Of a stretch of 6,473 nt of DNA, positions 1 through 6,320 are shown piece by piece. Position 1 is the stretch's first letter, and each line of letters starts with the position of its first letter. Source of the DNA: Actinomycetota bacterium (GTDB lineage: Bacteria; Actinomycetota; Thermoleophilia; RBG-16-64-13); the NCBI GenBank assembly GCA_023488925.1, contig JAMDDA010000144.1, positions 1 to 6,473 of the forward strand, read 5' to 3'. A model generated the notes under the pieces. The model was not told where the DNA came from, did not search any database, and was given only the letters and a program-made list of their open reading frames with translations. Made by a program: the position numbers and the translations under genes.

Positions 1-95
1 AGGGCGAGCAGATAGGTGAGGAAGGAGCGCCGGGAGAGGGCGCCCTCCTCCGCCGCGGGGGGGGCAGAGGCCACGCGGGCCGGGCCGTCAGTCAT
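1..95 (-). CDS. N-terminus of a Tat-exported protein, possibly a Rieske Fe-S subunit (partial, runs off left edge)
   Basis: Only the first 31 codons are present. The start ATG (95-93) sits inside the end of the cytochrome gene and overlaps it by 8 bases (ATGACTGA). It is preceded by a strong Shine-Dalgarno GGAGGA five bases upstream, so the two genes are probably translationally coupled. The peptide has a polar, Ala/Pro-rich leader of about 20 residues, then SRRSFLTYLLAL, a good twin-arginine motif (S-R-R-x-F-L) running into a hydrophobic stretch. Such leaders belong to proteins exported folded with a cofactor. Rieske [2Fe-2S] proteins of menaquinol oxidising complexes typically start this way, and the neighbouring membrane cytochrome c fits that idea. 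No cluster-binding residues are in view, so another Tat substrate, such as a molybdopterin or ferredoxin-like subunit, is equally possible. The reading frame and Tat motif are seen; the Rieske identity is inference. Confidence 0.6.
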   Translation of the reverse strand, partial: MTDGPARVASAPPAAEEGALSRRSFLTYLLA

Positions 96-1296
96 GCTGG
101 TCCTCCGGGGGGGAGGGGCGGGCGCCGTAGCGATACAGGGGGTCCGGCTCGTCACCCTCCACGAAGGTGCTGGCCTCGGGTTGTTTCAGCCAGACGTTGT
201 GATCCGGCACGTAGATCTCCTCCTCGTCGGTCGGCGGAAGCAACACCAGCCGCTCGTGCCCCGGCTTGATGACCGACTCGTACAACACCAGGAGCACGAT
301 GGCGATACTCACCAGGAGGTACGTGATCCACACGGTGGTCGGCCCGATCTCCACCGAACCTGTCTCCTTCACGAGGGTGTCCCGCACGATCAAATAGACG
401 ACGACCAGGTCGGAGAGGGCCACGAGGCCGACCACGGCCTGCATGAGGCGGGACGAGAAGAGGGCGGCCTTGTTCTTGGACTTGAGGAAGACCGTGAGCA
501 TCAGCAGTACGAACATGAGGGCGGCGATGGCCAGCGGCAATCCGCTTGCCTTCTCGGCGGCCGTGGAGACGCGGAACACGGGCACCCGGGCGAAGTGGCA
601 GCCCTTGCAGGCCTTGGCGACCGTCGGCTCTTTGTGGCAGGCCAGGCAGGTATCCTTCTCGATCTTGTCGTAGGGCTTGCCGTCGATGACCGCCGGCGCG
701 TCGGCCATGCGCCAATGAATGTTGCGCCACACGTTCACGTCGATCTTGGGCGCACCCGGGTGCACCCGGCCGACCGGCTCGATGGGCCCGAAGAGAATGG
801 GGGCGATGTCACCCGTGTGGCACTTGCTGCAAAAAGCCGGGTCGGCCGCCGCCTGGGGCTTCTCCTCCCCCACGAGGGCCGCGCCGTGCACGATTGCACT
901 GTGACATTCGGTGCACTGCAGGTTGGCGACCTCGGTGTGGAACGCGTGAGGGATGAAGGTGGCCTTGACGTCCGCGTGACATTCACGGCAGGCGCCTGCC
1001 ACGATGGTCTTCGCGGCTTCGGGCTTGCGATCGGTTTCGCCCACTGCCCACTGCGTGAGCTTGATCAGGGAATAGACCTTACCCTTGAGGTACCCGACCG
1101 CCCCGGGCTCGAAGTGGCAATCGATGCATGTGACCCCCGCCTCCTTGTGGCTGGAGGTCTCCCAGGCCTTGGCGTAGGGGGCGATCGCGTGGCAGGAGGA
1201 GCAGAACGAGGGCTTCGAAGTGTAGTCGAAGCCCACGACGGTCAGAACGCCGATGACGACAAGCACAACGCCGGCAATCAGCGGCAGTCGCCTCAC
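88..1296 (-). CDS. NapC/NirT-like heptaheme membrane cytochrome c with C-terminal three-helix membrane domain
   Basis: Predicted 402-residue membrane-anchored multiheme cytochrome c, likely passing electrons between the menaquinone pool and an extracytoplasmic partner. An N-terminal anchor helix lies at about residues 4-23. Seven CXXCH heme-binding motifs follow, at Cys32, 57, 103, 128, 156, 217 and 230. The first four resemble the NapC/NirT/NrfH core. After the hemes come three hydrophobic segments (about 253-271, 285-304, 320-338) and an acidic 60-residue tail. Basic residues between the first two helices (KSKNK) and after the last suggest those loops and the tail are cytoplasmic, with the hemes outside. 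The start chosen is GTG at 1296, with GAGGGGG about 8 bases upstream and the anchor helix immediately after it. The frame stays open to 1485, but the extra 63 residues are Arg-rich and unlike a signal sequence. The gene is the first of a pair, its stop overlapping the next start. The exact redox partner cannot be told from sequence; family assignment is firm. Confidence 0.9.
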   Translation of the reverse strand: MRRLPLIAGVVLVVIGVLTVVGFDYTSKPSFCSSCHAIAPYAKAWETSSHKEAGVTCIDCHFEPGAVGYLKGKVYSLIKLTQWAVGETDRKPEAAKTIVAGACRECHADVKATFIPHAFHTEVANLQCTECHSAIVHGAALVGEEKPQAAADPAFCSKCHTGDIAPILFGPIEPVGRVHPGAPKIDVNVWRNIHWRMADAPAVIDGKPYDKIEKDTCLACHKEPTVAKACKGCHFARVPVFRVSTAAEKASGLPLAIAALMFVLLMLTVFLKSKNKAALFSSRLMQAVVGLVALSDLVVVYLIVRDTLVKETGSVEIGPTTVWITYLLVSIAIVLLVLYESVIKPGHERLVLLPPTDEEEIYVPDHNVWLKQPEASTFVEGDEPDPLYRYGARPSPPEDQHD

Positions 1297-1486
1297 CCTG
1301 GAATCCCCCTCGAGGTAGCGGGCCGCGCCACCCGTGGTGCGGCCGGTTCTGCGGCACGGTACCACATGGACGCGCCCCCGGGCAACTCGTCTTCGCCTAC
1401 ACCATCGGGATAATGGAAAACTAGTGGGGAGAGCACCGGGCCCGGCCTGCCACGCAGGTCCCGCCCCCGGGAGCGAGGCAGCCAAG

Positions 1487-1495
1487 TGCTACTAT
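1487..1495 (+). promoter_or_regulatory. Candidate extended -10 promoter for nifS
   Basis: The sequence TGCTACTAT matches the extended -10 pattern TGnTANNAT-like form (TGn followed by TACTAT). It would place the transcription start near 1502, giving a leader of about 26 bases before the nifS ATG. No convincing -35 hexamer lies 16-18 bases upstream, as is common for extended -10 promoters. A second possible -10, GATAAT at 1409-1414, lies further upstream, also without a good -35. Prediction from sequence only. Confidence 0.35.
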
Positions 1496-1527
1496 GAAAC
1501 AGTCCAGACTCGCGTGAAAGGCCTCGG

Positions 1528-2674
<1,147 letters not shown>

Positions 2675-2691
<17 letters not shown>

Positions 2692-2718
2692 GTGGTCGGT
2701 GTACAACCGCTGAGTGGT
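2675..2718 (+). repeat. Perfect 22-bp tandem duplication across the nifS stop codon
   Basis: Positions 2675-2696 and 2697-2718 are identical 22-base units, each beginning CGGTGTACAACCGCTGA. The first unit contains the last codons of nifS and its TGA stop (2689-2691). The second lies wholly outside the gene. Because 22 is not a multiple of three and the stop falls in the first copy, the protein is not changed. It looks like a recent slippage or replication duplication. Seen directly in the sequence. Confidence 0.95.
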
Positions 2719-2798
2719 GTATGCGAGGCGCTGCACGGGGTACAACAGGGACACGGCAGGTCCGCTGGGCGCCAGGCAGTCGCGCCCGCGGCCAGAGC

Positions 2799-2822
2799 TC
2801 CCGCTGTAGGGCGGGAAGGAGG
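2799..2822 (+). promoter_or_regulatory. nifU ribosome binding site with abutting hairpin
   Basis: AAGGAGG at 2816-2822 is a near-perfect Shine-Dalgarno placed five bases before the GTG at 2828, and it decides the nifU start. Directly upstream, TCCCGC (2799-2804) can pair with GCGGGA (2811-2816) around a six-base loop, so the stem ends on the first base of the ribosome binding site. It could modestly affect translation or simply be a chance GC-rich stem. There is no T-run, so it is not a terminator. Confidence 0.55.
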
Positions 2823-2827
2823 ACGAC

Positions 2828-3205
2828 GTGTATTCAGAGCAAGTGATGGAGCACTTCCGCAACCCGCGCAACATGGGGGTCATCGAGGATGCCGACGGCG
2901 TCGGCGAGGTCGGGAACCCAACCTGCGGCGACATGATGCGTATCACCATCAAGGTGGAAGACGACAGGTTGGCCGACGTGAAGTTCCAGACGCTGGGGTG
3001 CGGCGCGGCCGTGGCCACCTCGAGCATGGTCACCGAGATGGCCAAAGGCAAGACCCTCGACGAAGCCATGCAGATCAGCAACAAGAGCGTGGCCGAATCT
3101 CTGGGTGGGTTGCCCCCGAACAAGATGCACTGCTCCAACCTGGCGGCGGACGGACTGCACGCCGCTATCGAGGACTACCGAGCCAAACAGGCCGCCAAGG
3201 TCTGA
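2828..3205 (+). CDS. nifU: Iron-sulfur cluster assembly scaffold NifU/IscU-like
   Basis: A 125-residue single-domain scaffold protein of the NifU N-terminal/IscU fold, on which [2Fe-2S] and [4Fe-4S] clusters are built from iron and NifS-delivered sulfur before transfer to apoproteins. The three ligand cysteines are present: Cys33 in NPTCGD, with the neighbouring Asp35 that tunes cluster release; Cys58 in LGCGAAVATSS; and Cys102 in KMHCSNLA next to His101. The length matches the short IscU/clostridial NifU type. It lacks the ferredoxin and C-terminal Nfu domains of Azotobacter NifU. The start is GTG with a strong Shine-Dalgarno five bases upstream. MYSEQVMEHFRNPRN is the family's usual opening. 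It lies 136 bp after nifS on the same strand, probably co-transcribed, since no terminator is visible between them. The IscU-type LPPxKxHCS chaperone-recognition motif appears as LPPNKMHCS. Confidence 0.95.
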   Translation: MYSEQVMEHFRNPRNMGVIEDADGVGEVGNPTCGDMMRITIKVEDDRLADVKFQTLGCGAAVATSSMVTEMAKGKTLDEAMQISNKSVAESLGGLPPNKMHCSNLAADGLHAAIEDYRAKQAAKV

Positions 3206-3235
3206 CTCCGGCTCGTTCGCAGAACCTCCCACCCC

Positions 3236-3271
3236 GAGGAGCCCCCGGGCCTGTCGGCCCGGGGGCTCCTC
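3236..3271. terminator. Strong GC-rich hairpin between convergent genes, probable bidirectional terminator
   Basis: GAGGAGCCCCCGGGCC (3236-3251) pairs perfectly with GGCCCGGGGGCTCCTC (3256-3271) around the loop TGTC, a 16-bp stem. It begins 30 bases after the nifU stop and lies 57 bases beyond the stop of the convergent methyltransferase gene, so it is placed to end both transcripts. Neither side has a clear T-run (CCCCTTG on the plus side), so it may act as an RNA end-stabilising hairpin or depend on Rho. Confidence 0.7.
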
Positions 3272-3328
3272 CCCTTGCCCGAACCACCCGGGGAGCAGGC
3301 CCGCCCCCGCAGGGGCAACCCGTCGCGG

Positions 3329-4129
3329 TCACTTGATCTCCGCGTCGGACACGGAGTAGAGGGACTCGTTGCGCAGCCCCTTGATGAGACGGATGTCGCG
3401 CATGGTGGCACTGTCGAGCACGTCTACCATGGCCGCGTTCAGCCCGAGAGCCCCGAGCATGGCCAGGTACACGCGGCTCACCGCGGAGCGGAGTTCCGCC
3501 GGTGTGCCTTGCCCCAGGTATTCGACGCCGGCCACTGTCTTGACCGGGGGATCGAACATCGTGCCCAAGAGCTTCATGGTCTCGAGCACCGCGGCGGCAT
3601 GGTCCTGGGCGTAGCCGCCCGCGAGATGCACAACGACCGGATCGACGAAAATGTTTTCCGCGGGAACGCCGGCGCCCATGGCCGCTTCCACCAGCTCTTG
3701 CGCCTTGCCGGCCCGCCTGTCCGGGTCGAGGGGCGGGCCGCCGTCGCCGAGGGCGGGCAGGATGATCTCGAGCCCCTTGCTTGCGGCGTAATCATAAAGC
3801 CGGGCCATACCGTCAGGATGAGCGGACTGCACGAAGTAGGCGTTCAGTATGGGCTTCTTGACGGCCCTCTCGGCCCCCGCGATCAGTGCATCGACCGAGT
3901 GGCCGTCGAGGCTGAGCTGCCGGTCGCTCACGGCTTGAATCTGGTCGACCAGCCAGATCATGGTGTCTTCCGCGGCCTGGGTCACGAGCCCTATGTTCAC
4001 GTCGATGACGTCGGCGCCCGCCGCGGTGATCTTGTGGGCCAACTCACGGATGCTCCCCGCGTCACGCGCGGTGATTGCCCGGGCCACGTGCCCGCGCGCC
4101 ATATTGAGGTTATCCGAAATGATCAGCAT
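3329..4129 (-). CDS. AcsE/MtrH-like pterin-binding methyltransferase (DHPS-fold), divergent
   Basis: This 266-residue protein has the TIM-barrel pterin-binding fold of methyltetrahydrofolate:corrinoid methyltransferases, which move a methyl group between tetrahydrofolate and a corrinoid protein. Its length matches Moorella AcsE (about 262). Matching motifs include the MLII start, IDVNIG (Asp43, Asn45), LSLD with Asp75, ILN with Asn96, VDP with Asp163, AQDHAAAVLE, and a KTV..G segment near 197-201. Asp75, Asn96 and the VDP aspartate correspond to AcsE pterin-binding residues. In AcsE the last segment reads GLSNVSQN with Asn199 contacting the methyl donor. Here it is GVEYLGQG, so that Asn appears to be Tyr204. 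The AcsE comparison is from memory. Start ATG 4129 is chosen for GGGAGGG five bases upstream and the MLII opening; an upstream GTG/ATG at 4159 would add ten Arg-rich residues. No corrinoid protein, activase or acs gene adjoins it, so the methyl donor is unknown. Annotation pipelines may mislabel it dihydropteroate synthase. Confidence 0.85.
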   Translation of the reverse strand: MLIISDNLNMARGHVARAITARDAGSIRELAHKITAAGADVIDVNIGLVTQAAEDTMIWLVDQIQAVSDRQLSLDGHSVDALIAGAERAVKKPILNAYFVQSAHPDGMARLYDYAASKGLEIILPALGDGGPPLDPDRRAGKAQELVEAAMGAGVPAENIFVDPVVVHLAGGYAQDHAAAVLETMKLLGTMFDPPVKTVAGVEYLGQGTPAELRSAVSRVYLAMLGALGLNAAMVDVLDSATMRDIRLIKGLRNESLYSVSDAEIK

Positions 4130-4168
4130 CGGCGCCCTCCCTCTCGCTCTCGTCCACATGCATGCACT

Positions 4169-4232
4169 CTGCTGGTACCCCGCGCCGCGGTTGCGGGAAA
4201 CTGTGGGGGAGAGATCCCCGCGGCGCCAGCAG
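4169..4232 (-). promoter_or_regulatory. Structured leader: bulged long hairpin upstream of the methyltransferase
   Basis: Read on the minus strand, CTGCTGG (4232-4226) pairs with CCAGCAG (4175-4169), and directly inside it CGCCGCGG (4225-4218) pairs with CCGCGGCG (4190-4183). This gives 15 perfect pairs, interrupted only by a seven-base bulge CGGGGTA (4182-4176) on the 3' side. The 27-base apical loop contains CTCCCCC, which could pair with the GGGG of the bulge as a pseudoknot. It could alternatively pair with GGGAG of the ribosome binding site (4141-4137). The element ends 39 bases before the start codon. It does not show a cobalamin B12-box or a known tetrahydrofolate riboswitch core that I recognise. 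The pairing is seen; a regulatory role is inference. Confidence 0.4.
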
Positions 4233-4267
4233 GCTGTCGAACAGGACCACGACGATCCCGTGCAGAG

Positions 4268-4305
4268 GCGAAGAAACCCGCGTTCCGACCCTCGGCGGGA
4301 CGCGG
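4268..4305 (-). terminator. Probable intrinsic terminator of the PucR-type regulator gene
   Basis: On the minus strand CCGCGTCCCG (4305-4296) and CGGAACGCGG (4287-4278) form a ten-position stem with one C-A mismatch and an eight-base loop. It is followed by GTTTCTTCG, a short T-rich tract. It lies 27 bases past the regulator's TAG stop. A second weak stem, CGGGTT/AACCCG at 4332-4327 and 4319-4314, lies directly after the stop. Together they suggest the methyltransferase gene is not simply read through from the regulator. Confidence 0.5.
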
Positions 4306-4332
4306 TGTGAGACCGGGTTCTTCGGCAACCCG

Positions 4333-5988
4333 CTAGTTGCCCAGCAGGCTGCGGGCCTTGAGACCCAGGCTCAGCCGCTCCTTATCCTCGCTCCGGAAGA
4401 CGGAGAGGCCGGTGATGTCCGCGATCTTCTGCAGCCGATACCGCACGGTGTGCCGGTGGGCGTAGAGATCCTGCGCCGTCTTGGAGAGGTTCTCGTCGTT
4501 CGCGAGGTACGTGATGAGGGTGTGCACCAGCTGGCTGTCGTTCTGCTTGTCGTACCGGTCCACCGGGTCGATGGTCTCCTGGTAGAGACTGCGCAGTTCT
4601 TCCGGATCGTGCTCCCAGATGCTCAACAGGAGCTTGTAGGAGCCCACGCTGTCGAAGTGCATCACGCTGCCCTGACCTTGTAGCTTGCGGCCGACCTTGA
4701 GCGCCGCCAAGGCCTCCTCGAAGGCCTTGCGCAACCCGGAGAGCTCCGACGTGAACCGGCTCACACCCACCGACACAGAGAGATCGGAGACCTCCTTCCC
4801 CAACGCCTGGAGCCGGGAGGTGAGCTTTTCGAGGGCGCGGGCGTCCTGAGCCGACGGACCGGAGAGGAAAATGATCACCCGGTCGGACTTCAGGCTCACC
4901 AGCGACGACGGCTCGACCTCGGTCACCAGCCGGGTGCAGCGGTTGAAGAAGCGGGCCTTGAGGCGCTGCACCTCGTTCTCGTTCAGCCTGCGGGCGGCCA
5001 TGGTCCGCTCGAACTCGTCCACGTCGGCCACCACCACCGTAGCTCCCCGACTCAAGTCACAGCCAAGGAAGCTCGCCCGCCGCAGGAGGGAATCCTCGCT
5101 GCTGAATCGGCCGCCGATGAGGTCGTCCACGAAATCGCCCTTCAACCGCACCTCGGTCTCGAAACGCACCTGTTCGCGTGCCATCTCGACGGCGGCCACG
5201 GTGGCCGCGTGCTCCAGGGCCACCCGCTCGATCTCCTCCAGCTCGTGCCGTTCGGTGATCGTGCACACGTAGCCCAGACAGGCGTGGCTCACGACAATGG
5301 GCACCGCAAAAAGCGGCGGCACCCCCTCTTCCACCAGATGCAGCAGCTTGTTGGGGAAGCGCGCCAACCCCTCGAATTGGGCCCGCACCGACGGGCGGTC
5401 GAGCAGCCGGTGGATTTCTCCCCCGGGCCAGGGAAAATCCGACGAGACTCCCAGCGGCTCCAAGGACACATCCAGAACCAACACCGGCTTGTCGATGAGC
5501 CGCGCCGCCGAGCTGGCCACCTCGTTCCAGCCGCCCCCGCTGATCACCACGTCCAGGAGGTCGCGGTGAATCTCCTGTGACTTCTCCAGGAGGGACGCCT
5601 GGCGGTTGATCAGCACCTCCATGGCCTCCTGCATGATCCGGGTCCAGCGAATCTCTTGGGGCACCTCCACGATGGGGAAGTTGCGCTTCTCGGCGATCTC
5701 CAGAATGTCCAGGGGGAACGAGCCCACGAAGCGCTTGGGCTTGACGAAGAGGGCCGAGGCTCCGGCGACCATGATCCGCCGGCAGAAGTCCCGTTGCCGA
5801 TCGGTGTCGTTGGTGAGAGCGAACATCGTCGAAAGGACGATCTCGCCCCCCGAGAGCCACTCGGCGATGTCGGGAACCTCGCCCACTGTCACCGAAGTGA
5901 CCACCCGATCCAACCCCCGCACGCCGGCGAGCACCCGGGCCTGGGAGAGGGCTCCCAGCTTGAGGATCTGCTCGACCGTGACCGCCAC
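4333..5988 (-). CDS. PucR/CdaR-family transcriptional regulator
   Basis: A 551-residue cytosolic DNA-binding regulator with the standard three-part build. The N-terminal PucR domain spans about residues 4-125 (TVEQILKLG, VTVGEVPDIAEWLSGGEIVLST). A central GAF-like sensor region lies at about 135-270, and a degenerate GGDEF-like domain at about 285-440. The C-terminal PucR helix-turn-helix lies at about 485-545 (LITYLANDENLSKTAQDLY, HRHTVRYRLQKIADITGLSV). Family members respond to small metabolites and control catabolic genes for purines, amino acids, sugar acids and similar substrates. The ligand here is unknown. The GTG start at 5988 has GGAGGG just upstream with short spacing (about 3 bases) and gives the usual N-terminus. 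An alternative GTG at 6003 would add five residues but has no ribosome binding site. Upstream lies a TATAAT element with an adjacent dyad. The downstream gene on the same strand is the AcsE-like methyltransferase, a plausible but unproven target. Confidence 0.92.
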   Translation of the reverse strand: MAVTVEQILKLGALSQARVLAGVRGLDRVVTSVTVGEVPDIAEWLSGGEIVLSTMFALTNDTDRQRDFCRRIMVAGASALFVKPKRFVGSFPLDILEIAEKRNFPIVEVPQEIRWTRIMQEAMEVLINRQASLLEKSQEIHRDLLDVVISGGGWNEVASSAARLIDKPVLVLDVSLEPLGVSSDFPWPGGEIHRLLDRPSVRAQFEGLARFPNKLLHLVEEGVPPLFAVPIVVSHACLGYVCTITERHELEEIERVALEHAATVAAVEMAREQVRFETEVRLKGDFVDDLIGGRFSSEDSLLRRASFLGCDLSRGATVVVADVDEFERTMAARRLNENEVQRLKARFFNRCTRLVTEVEPSSLVSLKSDRVIIFLSGPSAQDARALEKLTSRLQALGKEVSDLSVSVGVSRFTSELSGLRKAFEEALAALKVGRKLQGQGSVMHFDSVGSYKLLLSIWEHDPEELRSLYQETIDPVDRYDKQNDSQLVHTLITYLANDENLSKTAQDLYAHRHTVRYRLQKIADITGLSVFRSEDKERLSLGLKARSLLGN

Positions 5989-6005
5989 GTCCCTCCAGCA
6001 CACCC

Positions 6006-6027
6006 GCTGTTGACACTGTCATACAGC
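6006..6027. promoter_or_regulatory. Inverted-repeat operator candidate at the regulator's transcription start
   Basis: TGACA-C-TGTCA (6011-6021) is a perfect 11-bp dyad. It is extended on both sides by GCTGT (6006-6010) and ACAGC (6023-6027), with one unpaired base at 6022. It starts right next to the TATAAT element and covers the predicted transcription start, the classic position for a repressor site. Autoregulation by the PucR-type protein is the simplest reading. A hairpin in the mRNA leader is the alternative. Confidence 0.5.
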
Positions 6028-6033
6028 ATTATA
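6028..6033 (-). promoter_or_regulatory. -10 promoter element for the PucR-type regulator
   Basis: The minus strand carries a consensus TATAAT 40 bases upstream of the GTG start, in a small AT-richer island of otherwise very GC-rich DNA. Transcription would begin near 6021. Hexamers 15-18 bases upstream (for example AACGCC) do not resemble TTGACA, so the -35 is weak and an activator may be needed. Confidence 0.5.
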
Positions 6034-6168
6034 CGGCGGTCTGTACGAAAGGCGTTATCCATTCGGCGATTCCTCGGCGATCGGAATATGCCAAATGGCC
6101 AAGCTGGCGCCGCCCGCGGCGTAGCCGGCGCCGACACCCATGAGCGCGCCACCGGCGCCGGGCGGCGG

Positions 6169-6280
6169 GCGCGGTCAGGCCTCCGACGCCGGGCCGCCGA
6201 GATCGCGCCCCCGCGGTCAGGCAGCCGAAACCGGACCACCGAAACCGGGCCGCCGGGGCCGAGCCGCCGGGGCCGAGCCT
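6169..6280. repeat. Degenerate 14-bp tandem repeat (about eight units)
   Basis: From 6225 four consecutive 14-base units read CCGAAACCGGACCA, CCGAAACCGGGCCG, CCGGGGCCGAGCCG and CCGGGGCCGAGCCT. The same phase extends upstream with weaker units at 6211, 6197, 6183 and 6169. GCGGTCAGGC recurs at 6171 and 6213, exactly three periods apart. The consensus is about CCGRRRCCGGGCCG. Because 14 is not a multiple of three, the array is unlikely to be coding. It fills much of the gap between nrdJ and the regulator; the rest of 6034-6320 shows no gene I can support. Confidence 0.8.
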
Positions 6281-6320
6281 CACACCCGGCCGGTCGACGG
6301 CGACGATCCAAACCACCCTT

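Noticed and set aside
1355..1390. Possible -35/-10 pair (TTGCCC, TACCGT) on the minus strand for the cytochrome gene
   Set aside because: It matches consensus at only a few positions in both boxes, too weak to report as a promoter.
16..1413. 465-codon open frame on the plus strand opposite the cytochrome gene
   Set aside because: It is the antisense shadow of a GC-rich gene with seven CXXCH motifs. Its translation is low in complexity, rich in Gly/Arg/His/Asp, and has no recognisable domain or good ribosome binding site.
1297..1486. Upstream extension of the cytochrome to 1485
   Set aside because: The added 63 residues are Arg/Pro-rich and would precede the N-terminal anchor helix. The GTG at 1296 has its own ribosome binding site directly before the anchor.
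2692..3336. 214-codon plus-strand frame overlapping nifU
   Set aside because: It is an alternate frame of nifU with Arg/Gly-rich composition. The nifU frame has the ligand cysteines and a strong ribosome binding site.
4130..4332. Cobalamin riboswitch upstream of the methyltransferase
   Set aside because: No B12-box (GCCACTG-like) or the multi-stem cobalamin aptamer layout is visible; only the simpler bulged hairpin is present.
6010..6039. Plus-strand TTGACA at 6010-6015 as a divergent promoter
   Set aside because: No -10 element lies at a 16-18 base spacing, and there is no plus-strand gene downstream. The hexamer is better explained as part of the TGACA-C-TGTCA dyad.
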